Shown: positions 27,281 to 37,500, numbered from the stretch's first letter. The stretch is DNA of 64,000 bases from Flavobacteriaceae bacterium PS02338 (GCA_029959615.1 JASCOD010000001.1:992001-1056000), one strand, 5' to 3'. The notes: generated by a model from the letters alone, not told the origin. A program made the numbers and translations.

Positions 27281-27874
27281 TTATTGCAATAATTTAAAGA
27301 TAACAACAAAAGCGGCGATATCGGTATGCTGTTGTAGGTAGTTCCTTAGGAATTTAAGCGCATGCTTCATATGCGTATGTACGGTGCCGGGAGAAAGATT
27401 GAGCGCCTTGGCCACCTCGGCATATTTTAGTCCATCCTGGTGGCAAAGTCTATAGACCTGCTGCTGTTGAGGGGTCAGCAGGTTGATGCCTTCCTCCAGT
27501 ATCTTTTTGGTATCTTTTAGGATGATCAGTTCGCGGGTGTCATCATGTGCCTCGTCCCAGTTTACTGCTTGTTCCAGGTCGGTATGGTTTTCCAGTGCTT
27601 TTCTGCGTAAAATATCCAATGAGCGGTTGCGTACCAGAATATGGAAGTAGGCGTCCAAATTGTTGATCGGTGGAGAGCTTGGGTTCCTCATCCACAGTTT
27701 TAGGAAAACCTCCTGTGTAATTTCTTCGGCTTCCAGTTCGGACTTCACATATCTGATGGCATACAAAAAGATTTTCTGCTGATAGGCTTCGAATATGGTT
27801 TTAAAAGCTCGTTCATCTCCCTTGGCAATTTTTGCCAGCAAATCACTTTCGTTATTGGAGGGGGATATAACCAT
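27281..27874 (-). CDS. ECF-type RNA polymerase sigma-70 factor
   Basis: A 197-residue ECF sigma with region 2 (about 20-88: AFKTIFEAYQQKIFLYAIRY, EEITQEVFLKLWMR) and region 4 (about 130-180: LTPQQQQVYRLCHQDGLKY, NLSPGTVHTHMKHALKFLRN). The hydrophobic C-terminus (AAFVVIFKLLQ) is a Bacteroidota-type feature. It is the first gene of unit 2 and lies 98 bases from its fecR. It lies next to the mobilization module on its upstream side, transcribed in the same direction as it. Confidence 0.95.
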   Translation of the reverse strand: MVISPSNNESDLLAKIAKGDERAFKTIFEAYQQKIFLYAIRYVKSELEAEEITQEVFLKLWMRNPSSPPINNLDAYFHILVRNRSLDILRRKALENHTDLEQAVNWDEAHDDTRELIILKDTKKILEEGINLLTPQQQQVYRLCHQDGLKYAEVAKALNLSPGTVHTHMKHALKFLRNYLQQHTDIAAFVVIFKLLQ

Positions 27875-27973
27875 TAGTCGATGTAAGGGTGCTTTTGGTC
27901 TGCCAATGTAGGAAATATTTGGGAAATGTTTGTTTTTAGCTGTTATGAACTCAATAATATATTGATTGCGAAG

Positions 27974-28951
27974 TTACATTCCTATCTGGCGGGACTGGTC
28001 TTTATACCGTCCCTTCTTTTTCTTCTTGCGCCTAGGTTCGTTCGGAATAGTAGAGCCTTCCGTATCATAAATTGGCTCCAGCATGATGTCAAGAAACTTA
28101 CCTATTGTTGATCCCATTGTTTCAAGCATCTCTGCAGAAGAACCGAACATCTCCTTGGATATGTCATGGACAATTGCAAGCGTTTCGTTGTTTGGGTCTT
28201 CATTTAACGCTGTTCCTGCTTCCAAAGTATCTAATTGTATCCTTTGCTCCAATGTTCCATTTTTCCTGATGTTGGCATAGGCTATAGTATCTTTCAGTCC
28301 TCGTTCAAATCCAAATTCCCTATCGAAAAGGGTTTCACCACATTGCTTGAAGGTCATCCTGTCAAACTGTCCCATTTTTTTGGAGTGCTCTATATTACGA
28401 CCACGGGAGCTGTTCATTGGGCTCAGCTTGATCTTGTTGGTCAGATCCTTTCTACTAACAATTACCTGTACGTGTCTCTGGTCGCCCTGTTTTAGTTCTC
28501 CACGGCGCCTGGTGCCGTTTTTGACCTCTTTGTCATTATAGGTATAATACCTGTTGTTTTCCAGTTTGGCAAACCATACAAGATCGTGGCTGCTTTTGAT
28601 GCCATTCCTGTTAAAGTTGCGGGCATATTCGTCCATAACTTTAACCGTATATTTTTTGAGCATTTCTGATATTTTATCAGCCCCATATTTTTCTTCCAGA
28701 TGCGTCAGTTCCTTTTGGCTGGGACTGATGTTGATCAGGAAAAACTTGGCGTCGTCCTTCCCCAGTTTTGCTATATTGCTGTCGATCGTTCTGCGTACCT
28801 CATAGTCTTCATAGGATTGGTCAATATGGTTGAACCAACGTTCCAGTGTTTCCTGTGCGCCCGTTCTGTTCTCCTTTTCCAGATAGTTCACCAATGGTCC
28901 GCAGCTGCCTTTGTTGTCCGCAGCTTTATTGTCGGTAATATTGATGTACAT
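27974..28951 (-). CDS. DUF5712-family relaxase/mobilization protein
   Basis: A 325-residue soluble protein that matches the DUF5712 (MobB-like) mobilization proteins of Bacteroidota elements. It starts MYINITDNKAADNKGSCGPLV, has a conserved central block ending in GDQRHVQVIVSRKD, where relaxases carry their metal-binding histidines, and a C-terminal lysine/arginine-rich tail (RRKKKKKGRYK) that could bind DNA. It would nick oriT and lead the strand into a recipient using another element's transfer system. The gene begins 2 bases after the BfmA/BtgA gene, so they are co-translated. Good family match by eye; the catalytic Tyr cannot be pinned down. Confidence 0.8.
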   Translation of the reverse strand: MYINITDNKAADNKGSCGPLVNYLEKENRTGAQETLERWFNHIDQSYEDYEVRRTIDSNIAKLGKDDAKFFLINISPSQKELTHLEEKYGADKISEMLKKYTVKVMDEYARNFNRNGIKSSHDLVWFAKLENNRYYTYNDKEVKNGTRRRGELKQGDQRHVQVIVSRKDLTNKIKLSPMNSSRGRNIEHSKKMGQFDRMTFKQCGETLFDREFGFERGLKDTIAYANIRKNGTLEQRIQLDTLEAGTALNEDPNNETLAIVHDISKEMFGSSAEMLETMGSTIGKFLDIMLEPIYDTEGSTIPNEPRRKKKKKGRYKDQSRQIGM

Positions 28952-28953
28952 GG

Positions 28954-29502
28954 CTAAAGCAGTTTGATCTGGTTATAGGTAACGTTGAGTAGCTGATCCC
29001 TTTCCCTCCTAGAACCGATACCCGAGACATTGTCCCGTGCAATGGCATACCCCTCAAAAATATTCAAGAATAGTTGTTTTAGCTGTTCCCTTTCCACAAT
29101 CCGTATGGCGATGGCATTGTAGTGGGTTTCCAGTTGGTGCAAATACTGGTTCTGTCTGTCTAAGAGAGTTGGTAATATCCCACTCTGTTTCAAAAGGCTA
29201 TTGAACCCCTCGATTACCTTCCGCTGTGATACGGTCAAGCGATCGATCTCACGCCTTGTCGGTATGAGCAGGTCGTTCTCCTGCGTCCTGATGAAGCCGA
29301 TAATTTCCCTGTGCTGTTTTAGTATCGTAGCCTTTAGCAGGTCATCGTTGAAATCTAGGGGATCTTTCTTTGTGCGGTGGAAATAGTCAATCATCTGAAG
29401 GAAAACCTGTCGCTTCGGCCTGCCTAGTTTTAGGGCAATCAGGTCTAATTTTTTTCCCTCGGATTCCGAGTATTTGATCGATCTTAAAGTCTCTTTATCC
29501 AT
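28954..29502 (-). CDS. BfmA/BtgA-family mobilization accessory protein
   Basis: A 182-residue, mostly helical, basic protein. The N-terminus (MDKETLRSIKYSESEGKKLD) and the 'LKLGRPKRQVFLQMIDYF' segment are typical of BfmA/BtgA proteins from Bacteroides mobilizable plasmids and transposons, which bind oriT and help the relaxase. It is directly upstream of the relaxase gene. The 286 bases upstream of it carry several hairpins and are the best oriT candidate. Confidence 0.8.
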   Translation of the reverse strand: MDKETLRSIKYSESEGKKLDLIALKLGRPKRQVFLQMIDYFHRTKKDPLDFNDDLLKATILKQHREIIGFIRTQENDLLIPTRREIDRLTVSQRKVIEGFNSLLKQSGILPTLLDRQNQYLHQLETHYNAIAIRIVEREQLKQLFLNIFEGYAIARDNVSGIGSRRERDQLLNVTYNQIKLL

Positions 29503-29619
29503 GGCTGTATATATTGATAGTCATATAAATAGCTGTTTAACATATTGTTGGTCTGTTTATTGGTATATGTGCATCTTCATAAAGATGTATAGATGTGTTG
29601 ATATCTATATTGCATCCTC

Positions 29620-29765
29620 TAAGGGGTGCATTAAACTGGTTCTGTATTGTCATCTACTGTCCAAAGCACCCCTGGAGGGTGCTTCCAACCCCAATGGCGG
29701 TAGCCTGGGGCAAGATGGTAGGGCTTTGCCCAACCACTGCTTGCTCCTTTTCTTTTGGGAAAAGG
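29620..29765. other. candidate oriT: cluster of hairpins upstream of the mobilization genes
   Basis: A perfect 8-bp inverted repeat (aagcaccc 29664-29671 with gggtgctt 29677-29684) is flanked by an imperfect one (tgcatcc..ggggtgca, about 29620-29638) and by gggcaa..ttgccc near 29705-29740. Origin of transfer sites of Bacteroidota mobilizable elements lie upstream of bfmA/btgA-like genes. No nick site can be named from the sequence. Confidence 0.4.
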
Positions 29766-29788
29766 ACTGCCTGCGAGATGTATATCCC

Positions 29789-30088
29789 TCATAGTTTCTT
29801 AGCGAAATCCAACAGCCTGATACGGCTCGCAAGTTTTGGATGGTATGAAGGTTCGTATTCCAGCACACCGTTCTCAATTAGGTCTACCATGCACTTGTGA
29901 TAGGTGGCATAGGAACGGATGGCGGAATTTTTCATCAGTTCCCTTCTGGAAACCCTAAAGGGGTTTTTGGGAGCTGTATGGCTGTGCGACAAGAGTATGG
30001 CCGTGAACAGGCTTAGGTGTGATTGGCGGAAGACCTTGCTTCCGCTTACCAGTTTCAGAAAATTGGTAAGCATCTCTACCATTTCCAT
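29789..30088 (-). CDS. small winged-helix-like protein of the mobilization module
   Basis: A 99-residue protein, MEMVEMLTNFLKLVSGSK at the N-terminus, with a helix-turn-helix-like layout (RVSRRELMKNSAIRSYATYHKCMVDLIENGVLEYEPSY) reminiscent of a winged-helix domain in replication or control proteins. Its ATG overlaps the stop of the HTH gene by one base (TAATG), so the pair is coupled. Exact family not known to me. Confidence 0.65.
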   Translation of the reverse strand: MEMVEMLTNFLKLVSGSKVFRQSHLSLFTAILLSHSHTAPKNPFRVSRRELMKNSAIRSYATYHKCMVDLIENGVLEYEPSYHPKLASRIRLLDFAKKL

Positions 30089-30354
30089 TAGGAGTTTCCA
30101 ATTTCGCCCAACAATTGCACGATATCCGAGTGTGCATAATAGAAAATACCACCTAGCTTTTCATACTTCAGTACGCCTTTAATGCGTAGGTTCTGTAAAG
30201 TTCCAGCTGAAATTTTTAGTAGTTTCCTGACTTCTGAACTTCTGAGCCATTGCTTGTGTGTAGGTTCATCGACTTTAATTGCTAATTTGATTTCAGCTAT
30301 TAGTTCCTTTTTAAAATTTTGGAGCTCCTCCTTGGTAAGAATTTCGATCTGCAT
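30088..30354 (-). CDS. helix-turn-helix (excisionase/MerR-like, HTH_17) protein
   Basis: An 88-residue protein: an N-terminal helix (EELQNFKKELIAEIK), then a HTH_17-type domain WLRSSEVRKLLKISAGTLQ with a wing (YEKLGGIFYYAHSDI). Such small proteins act as excisionases or transcription regulators in Bacteroidota mobile elements. It is upstream of the coupled 99-residue protein. A 7-bp inverted repeat at 30410-30416/30428-30434 lies just upstream and could be an operator or the terminator of the preceding gene. Confidence 0.75.
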   Translation of the reverse strand: MQIEILTKEELQNFKKELIAEIKLAIKVDEPTHKQWLRSSEVRKLLKISAGTLQNLRIKGVLKYEKLGGIFYYAHSDIVQLLGEIGNS

Positions 30355-30409
30355 ATTGCCTCCGTGTTTAGTTTACGGGACAAAACTGCATAACAGGGCG
30401 TTGGGAACA

Positions 30410-30434
30410 ATGACCATCGGTTCGGCATGGTCAT
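30410..30434. repeat. 7-bp inverted repeat between two module genes
   Basis: atgacca (30410-30416) with tggtcat (30428-30434), an 11-base loop. It sits in the 101-base gap upstream of the HTH gene. Operator or transcript end; the sequence does not decide. Confidence 0.45.
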
Positions 30435-30455
30435 GTACAGATGGTAAACCTGCTG

Positions 30456-31214
30456 TTATTTATTGGCTGGGTCGATAGGTACGATTTTGAAAAGTTTATG
30501 TTCGGGTCTGATTTCCGTTCCTTTTGCGGTCACATCGCACTTGGCACCCACATAATAGTTACGTAAGGTCTCTACCGGGATATCGTCACCGCCATCTGAA
30601 AAATATTTACCTATCAATCTTGGATAGATGATTTGATGGTCGCTCAGTATCAGCTTTCTCCCTGAGGGTAGTTCCAGTTTCTCAACCTGTTTCAAAATAT
30701 CGATGAAAGTGGCAACATAGCCTTCCTCGATCCTGATCTTTTGGCTCACCTCAAAAACCTTGAGTTCATCCAAACGGCTCTGGAGCACTTTGATCTCAGT
30801 CTTAAGGGAATGGATGATTTTCTCTTTTTCATCAATGACGATGTGGGAGGGCCTTGCGTTCCATTTGTCGATGCTATCAAGAAAAAGCTGGAACTGCTGT
30901 AACTTGGCGATATTGTCCAAGTGTTGTTGATGGCTGGTATCAAATGGATCCTTGCTCCTGAAATAGCTGATCCTATCAGCTACCAGTTGCCATACCTGCC
31001 CAAAGAATTCCTCTTCGTCAGCGATATGGTTGTCAAGGGTATGCCTGAGATGATAATTATAGTAGTCTTCATATTTATCCTTATCCAGTTTGTATATCTT
31101 TAATAGGAAATGACTGTCTGCCGTTCGCTTCCACGGGCCAAAAGCGTTGCCTATATCGTATGGATGGGGAGAAAATTCGAAGCGTTTGCGCAGTTTGAAA
31201 TAGTTAACTTTCAT
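30456..31214 (-). CDS. conserved-looking protein of the mobilization module, unknown
   Basis: A 252-residue soluble protein without signal peptide or membrane segment. The N-terminal half is rich in aromatic and charged residues; a coiled-coil-like stretch lies at about 120-165 (KEKIIHSLKTEIKVLQSRLDE without the ends). I do not recognise the family. The position as the first gene of the minus-strand mobilization cluster suggests a role in transfer, control or maintenance of the element. Confidence 0.6.
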   Translation of the reverse strand: MKVNYFKLRKRFEFSPHPYDIGNAFGPWKRTADSHFLLKIYKLDKDKYEDYYNYHLRHTLDNHIADEEEFFGQVWQLVADRISYFRSKDPFDTSHQQHLDNIAKLQQFQLFLDSIDKWNARPSHIVIDEKEKIIHSLKTEIKVLQSRLDELKVFEVSQKIRIEEGYVATFIDILKQVEKLELPSGRKLILSDHQIIYPRLIGKYFSDGGDDIPVETLRNYYVGAKCDVTAKGTEIRPEHKLFKIVPIDPANK

Positions 31215-31567
31215 TGATCTTTAGAGTTAAGCAGGTAAATCATTCAACTGTTACCCCAAAAATAAGAAATATAAAAGCTATCTAATTTTTATAAAGTAAT
31301 TTCCATCTAAAATTAAAAGGGGAGCGGTTAGAGTTACAATTATAATTCTAGAGAGCTTTCCTGTTTTTAAATTAAAAGATATTTACATGAAAGAAGTCTA
31401 ATATTTGAACTTCTAAATAGATATCTCCAATTAAATGCAGTTTGTTATATTTGAGAAATAAATGATGAGAACGTCTGAAGGTTAAATTGTAGTCAACTTT
31501 AGTAGGATAGGGAAAAAATAGACTGATGATATTAAAAGTGCTTATATAATTTTTAAGGTGTTTAAGT
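31215..31567. other. 353-base divergent intergenic region
   Basis: Very AT-rich. It separates the mobilization cluster (minus) from the regulator of the mannan locus (plus). A TATATTTG octamer at 31446-31453 matches the -7 consensus on the plus strand, but no good -33 element is present at the right distance. Nothing else seen. Confidence 0.4.
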
Positions 31568-34132
31568 ATGAAATCGGTCATATTATTTTTTTTAGCTGTT
31601 CTAAATTTTCTTTTTGCCTTTTCTCAACAAGCAGATGATTATAGATATGGCCTGGGATTTAATTCGCATGCTACAAACCTTGATGCCAGAACAAGTTTAA
31701 ACTTAAATCCAAATCGTCCATTTTCTAAATTAGATGAAGGTTTTTCGCTATCATTTGAACTTAAGCTCAGAAAAGAAGTTCAAACTTTCGGATATATTTT
31801 TAGGATGGTCATTGATGAAAAGTCGAGTTTTGATTTTTTGGCAAATCTGGTGGAAAATGAATTTAACTTTTTGATTAATGATCGTTTAGGTCAGTTAGCC
31901 GCGTCACAACGTTATAAAGATAATCAGAATGTGGTTGCTGATAAATGGATACCAATAGAATTAAGATTTTTTTCTTCTTATATAGAAATAAATATAGGCA
32001 GAAAGAGAATTATTCTAAAAAAAGGAATAGAAAGTTTTAAGCACCTTGAATTTTACTTTGGCGCTAATAAAACTAAATATTTTCACACTACTGAGGTTCC
32101 TCCAATAACATTAAGAAATATTAAGCTGGTTAACGAGGGGAAGCTTGCTCGTCATTGGGTTTTGGCAAAACATCGAAATTCGGAAGTGTATGACGAAGTA
32201 GAAAAGGATATGGCAAAAGTAGAGAATGGGATTTGGGAAATTGACCAGCACGCAGAATGGAAAAAAGTATCAACCTCTTTTTTTACAATACCACCTCAAG
32301 TTGCATTCGATGACAAGAAGGGACGGATTTTCATGGTTGATGAAGATAAGATTTTTATCTATAATGTTGTCGAAGGAAATATAGATACTATAAAAGTTGT
32401 TAAAGGAAATCCTTATTGGGGAATTTCTAGGCAAATTGTTTATGATTCCAAAAATGACGAACTTCTATCGTATACAGTACAAAGTCCTGTTTTTTATTCT
32501 TTCTCTTTCAAAACTAATTCTTGGTCTGGTACTCCTAAAACCTATATAGATTCGAGGCAACATCACAATCATTTTTTGGACACGGCTACTAATACGTTAA
32601 ATATTATGATGGGGTACGCTTATCATAAGTATAATACGGGGCAAATGAAGCTTGGTCTTGATGGTAATTCAAAACAGTGGACCTCTCAGTCGTTTCAGCC
32701 AAATATTTCTCCTCGCTATTTAAGTGCTTTGGGGGTATTAGATAAAAATCATGTGTTAATATTGGGGGGCTATGGTAGCAAATCAGGCAAACAAGAAGAA
32801 TTCCCGCATAATTTTTATGATTTATATAAAATAGAACCAAATACGGGTAAGAATGTGAAACTTTGGGAGCTTAATATTGATACGCCTTATATTGTTTTCA
32901 GTAATTCAATGCATATTGATACTCCGAAGAATAAACTTTTTGTATTAGGCTATAATAACTTTAATTATAAGAGTAAAGCCATGTTATATGGGTTTGATAT
33001 CCAAACGGACAAACCTTCATGGCATACCTATGGCAATGCCCTTCCTTTTAATTTTTTAGATATAGAATCGTATTGTGATCTATTTTATGATAAGAAAAGC
33101 AATCGATTATATGCGCTAATGTCGCATAAGGTAAATAAAGATAAACATGAAATTAATATATATAGTATTGCTTATCCAGCCTTTAGCTTTAACGAAATAC
33201 ACCAAAAAGAACCAAGATACTTTTTAGGTTATACTTTAATATTGGTAATACTGGGCATTGGTTTAGGAGTTGCATGTGTAGGCTATTTTTTAATTCTGAG
33301 GGCAAAAAGAAAAAAAATAACCGGTAGAAGTAAAGTGCTAGAAAAATCTAAAGTGAGTGATGTAAATCATGCATCTGGATTAGCAACAGCTCCTTGTACA
33401 ATGACTATTAGTTTGTTTAATGGGTTTCAATTTCTGGGTAAAGACAATATAGATTATAGTATTCAATTTACGCCAATTCCCAAACAAATATTCTTGTATT
33501 TGCTACTTCATACATTACAAGGTAAAAAAGGTGGGGTTTCATCTCATGAGCTAGATCAAACATTTTGGCAGGGCATGGAACAAGATAAAGCCATCAACAA
33601 TAGAAGTGTAAATATTCGAAAACTGCGTATTTTGCTTGCTTCTCTTGGTAATATAGAAATAGCCCATAAAAATGGTAACTGGATACTAAACATTAATGAA
33701 GATTTTGTTTGCGATTATCAAATCGTAATGTCTCTACTAAGACAGATAGAAGCTGATGGCCTATATACGAAAATTAGGGTTGAAGAGATTATCGAGCTTT
33801 CGAAAGGAAAATTGCTACCAGGAATCGAAAATGAGTGGATAGATTCGTTCAAATCTAACTTCACTTCTTTACTGATTAAGGTACTTTTAATAGCAATTAA
33901 GGAAGAGGAAATAAAAGCTGAGACTAATCTTAGGTTAAAAATAGTCGAGGTGATATTAATCCACGACTCTCTCGAAGAAAATGCAATTATATATAAATGT
34001 AATTTGCTATATAAAACTGGACAGAAAGGACAATCTAAGCATATTTTTGACAAGTACTGTACCGAGTATCAGCAAATGCTCAATGCATCTCCAAATTTGG
34101 TATATAGTGATATTATATTACTCGATTTATAG
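31568..34132 (+). CDS. membrane-anchored SARP-like transcription regulator with periplasmic LamG/propeller sensor
   Basis: An 854-residue protein with a signal peptide (1-19), a periplasmic LamG-like beta-sandwich (about 40-190), a kelch/propeller-like region (about 230-545), one membrane helix (about 553-577, LILVILGIGLGVACVGYFLI), then a cytoplasmic winged-helix domain (about 613-715, with RSVNIRKLRILLASLG as the recognition region) and a BTAD-like helical domain (about 725-850, GKLLPGIENEWID ... LYKTGQKGQSKHIF). wHTH plus BTAD is the SARP arrangement. It is a one-component transmembrane regulator: the sensor probably binds glycan, and the cytoplasmic part acts on DNA. It lies upstream of the SusC operon in the same direction, and the 458-base gap carries a two-copy 11-base direct repeat that fits SARP operators. 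Confidence 0.7.
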   Translation: MKSVILFFLAVLNFLFAFSQQADDYRYGLGFNSHATNLDARTSLNLNPNRPFSKLDEGFSLSFELKLRKEVQTFGYIFRMVIDEKSSFDFLANLVENEFNFLINDRLGQLAASQRYKDNQNVVADKWIPIELRFFSSYIEINIGRKRIILKKGIESFKHLEFYFGANKTKYFHTTEVPPITLRNIKLVNEGKLARHWVLAKHRNSEVYDEVEKDMAKVENGIWEIDQHAEWKKVSTSFFTIPPQVAFDDKKGRIFMVDEDKIFIYNVVEGNIDTIKVVKGNPYWGISRQIVYDSKNDELLSYTVQSPVFYSFSFKTNSWSGTPKTYIDSRQHHNHFLDTATNTLNIMMGYAYHKYNTGQMKLGLDGNSKQWTSQSFQPNISPRYLSALGVLDKNHVLILGGYGSKSGKQEEFPHNFYDLYKIEPNTGKNVKLWELNIDTPYIVFSNSMHIDTPKNKLFVLGYNNFNYKSKAMLYGFDIQTDKPSWHTYGNALPFNFLDIESYCDLFYDKKSNRLYALMSHKVNKDKHEINIYSIAYPAFSFNEIHQKEPRYFLGYTLILVILGIGLGVACVGYFLILRAKRKKITGRSKVLEKSKVSDVNHASGLATAPCTMTISLFNGFQFLGKDNIDYSIQFTPIPKQIFLYLLLHTLQGKKGGVSSHELDQTFWQGMEQDKAINNRSVNIRKLRILLASLGNIEIAHKNGNWILNINEDFVCDYQIVMSLLRQIEADGLYTKIRVEEIIELSKGKLLPGIENEWIDSFKSNFTSLLIKVLLIAIKEEEIKAETNLRLKIVEVILIHDSLEENAIIYKCNLLYKTGQKGQSKHIFDKYCTEYQQMLNASPNLVYSDIILLDL

Positions 34133-34590
34133 AAAAAGAGAAATAAATAAGTTTCTCGGTAGCACGTTGAAATCCAATCTTAATGACTTTTCATTCTAAT
34201 CTGTAAGAATTATTGTAGGCTTCTTCTCATTTTTAATATACTTTAAAACGCTTGTTAAGGATTGAAAACATCTTTTAAAAGAGTTGTTTTTTAAAATTTA
34301 CTATCGGAAATGATACTTTTTAGATCATTACTTCTAATGATAGCATAATCAAATGCCAAAAAATGAAAAAATAATTTATTGTGTTAAGTTGTTGTTGATC
34401 AGTTGTTTTTGTGTTTTTTTAGCAAAAAAAATATGCTGGTTAATGGAAAATTAATGGAAAATTAATACCCTGTTTTCTATTCTTGATGAAAATTTTCATA
34501 ATCGCTACAAGCTGATTTTAAAATCTACACAGATACTAGCGATAATTGAAATTTTTATTAACCAAATAAATAATCAAACTAAAAATTTGT
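34133..34590. other. 458-base upstream region of the mannan operon
   Basis: AT-rich, with no coding signal. It contains the 11-base direct repeats at 34440-34467 and the -7-like TATTCTTG at 34478-34485. The first half probably holds the end of the regulator transcript, but no clear terminator is visible. Confidence 0.5.
34440..34485 (+). promoter_or_regulatory. 11-bp tandem direct repeats plus -7-like box: candidate SARP operator/promoter
   Basis: TTAATGGAAAA occurs twice exactly end to end (34440-34450, 34451-34461) and is followed by a partial third copy (34462-34467). Ten bases on, TATTCTTG (34478-34485) matches the -7 box TAnnTTTG at all but one position. SARP regulators bind direct repeats spaced by 11 bp just upstream of the core promoter. 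No -33 TTTG is present, as expected for an activator-dependent promoter. Confidence 0.5.
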
Positions 34591-37500
34591 ATGAAACAAA
34601 CGGCTTTACTTTGTAAAAGTTGTATTCGAAAAAAAGCTTTCATTTTTATCAACCTTTTATTGTTAGTGGTGGGCCAAGTGGCAGCACAGGCACAAGAGGT
34701 AGTAATTAGCGGAGTTGTTTTAGATGCAAAAGGTTTACCTATACCAGGGGCAACAATAGAGAATGTTGCCACAGGTAAGAGTGTAGGTACAGATGACAAA
34801 GGAAATTTTAAAATTAATGCGGCTATAGGAGCTACTTTACGAATTGGTCATTTAGCTTTTGAAACTCAACAAAAAAAAGTAGAAAACACTGCAAAATTAG
34901 AAATTCGACTGCAAGAAGCGGCAACGAGCCTTCAAGACATTGTAGTGGTAGGCTATCGTAGCCAGAAGAAAGAAACATTAACAGGAGCTGTTGCAAGCTT
35001 AAAAACATCAGAAATTATTAATACAAAGTCACCAAGTTTAGCACAGGCTATACAAGGTAAGGTTGCAGGTCTTAGGATTAGACAAACTGATGGCGAACCG
35101 GGAAGTTTCTCTAACGATATCAACGTGAGAGGCTTGGGTACACCATTATTTGTTATAGATGGTGTAGTGCGTGATGGTTCAAACGAATTCCAACGCTTAA
35201 GTCCAGACGATATAGAGAGTATTTCTTTCTTGAAAGATGCAACTGCTGCCATTTATGGAATGAACTCGGCAAATGGTGTAGTCATTGTAACTACTAAAAA
35301 AGGGACCAAGGGTAAAACAATATTCTCTCTCTCTCAAAATATAGGAATATCATCGCCAACAGATGTACCTCAAATGGCTAGTGCTGGCCAGTATATGACC
35401 CTTCGTAATGAAGTAGAAATTAATGCAGGCAGGCCGCCGTATATTACCGATCAGGAATTAGCTAAATGGGAATCAAATTCACCAGGCTATCAAACGGTTG
35501 ATTTGTGGAGTGAAATAACCAACAAAACGGCATTACAAAACCAAACCAATTTATCGTTTAATGGAGGAAGTGATAAGGTAAGTTATTTTGGAAGTCTAGG
35601 CTATGCAAATGACAATAGTATCCTGATAAATAATGCCATTAACTATAATAAATATACCTTTCGTTCTAATGTTAATATGAAGTTAACAGATCACCTATCG
35701 GGATCTATTAATATTGGAGGCCGATTTGATAAGTCTGATAAGCCTTGGTTTAACTTCTTCGAAATATTTAAAAGTACTAGGGTTAATCCACCTATTACTT
35801 CGGTATATGCCAACGATAACCCTAATTACTATAATAATTTCGCTTATGTAATTAACCCCATGGCTTTAATCGATAAAGATTATACGGGTTCTAATGTAGA
35901 TAAAAATAAATCTGTACAAACTACCTTTCAGTTAGATTATAAGGTTCCATTTGTTGATGGACTTAATTTAAAAGCGTTATTGGGTTACGATTTTAATGCC
36001 GTTAACAATAAAGGAATTCGTAAGGCATTTGCTACTTACACTTACGATGATTATACAGGAGCTTATACAGAAATTATTTCGAACGGGCCATCAATGGTTA
36101 ATAACTATAGAAATGATTTTGAGCGTTTTAATATACAAGGTCAGGCAACTTATGATAAAGTGTTCGGTGGCAAGCACCATGTAAGTGCCATGTATGTTTT
36201 CGAACAAAGAGAACTTAGTTCTAATTGGATTGGCGGAAATAGAAAGTTCGACTATTTTTCTATAGGAGAATTGAATAATGGTCGTAGCTCAGACCAGTAT
36301 GTTGATGGCTCATCTAGCAAAGAAGCCTATTTATCTCACATTGGTCGCGTTGCTTATGATTATAAAGGTAAGTATTTAGCAGATTTTGCTTTTAGAAATG
36401 ATGGCTCCTATCGCTATGCGCCAGATAAAAGATGGGCGTTTTTCCCTTCAATGTCATTAGGTTGGCGTATAAGTGAAGAAGCCTTTATTAAAAATAATCT
36501 CAAGTTTATCAGTAATTGGAAATTAAGATCTTCTTTGGGTAGATCGGGACAAGACGCTGGAAATGCCTTTCAATACCTGCCATATTATAGCTTAAACAAT
36601 GGGGGCTATGTTTTTAATACTGGAGCTTATACTACGGGGGTATCTACACCAGGTTTAATAAATAACAACCTTACGTGGGTAAATGTAGATATGTTTAATA
36701 TTGGTATGGATTTAGGGTTGTTTAACAATAAACTAAGTCTAGAAATTGATGCTTATCAAAGGAATAGATCAGGATTGTTGGCAGACAGATATGGATCTCT
36801 ACCAAATACCTTTGGTACAACTTTACCACAAGAAAATTTAAATGCTGATAGAACAAGAGGTTTAGACTTTACCATCAAACATCAAAATAATATTAATGAG
36901 GTCAATTATTCTGTTGGAGCCAATTTTAGTTTAGCACGTAGCCAGAATAAGTATGTAGAAAGAGGCCCTTTCACTAGTAGCTATGATAGATGGCGTAACC
37001 AAAATGTAAATAGATGGACAGATTTTGTATGGGGATATATGGTTGATGGCAGGTTTATGAGTGAAGATCAAATCAATACTGCTGCTATACAGAATGGTGA
37101 TAATGGAAACTCTAGAGAACTGCCTGGCGACTATATTTTAAGTGATCTTAATGGTGATGGCATTGTGAATGATTTAGACAGAGTGCCATTGTTCTGGGAC
37201 TCCAATCCAAGAGTACATTTTGGGCTTAATTTCTCCTTAAACTGGAAAAATTTTGATCTCTATGCCTTATTTCAGGGTGCCGCTTTTTATACCGTGCAGT
37301 TTAATGAGGTATATGCTGAGATGTTAGCTTTTAAAGGAGGTAATACCCCTGCTTACTTTTATGATAGATGGCATAAAGTTGATGTGAATGACCCTAATAG
37401 TGAGTGGATAATGGGAGAGTGGCCAGCCGCAAGGTTGTTGCAAGATATGGGGTCTTTTTATACTCGGGATAGTAAAGTTTGGCGTAGAGATGCCTCATAT

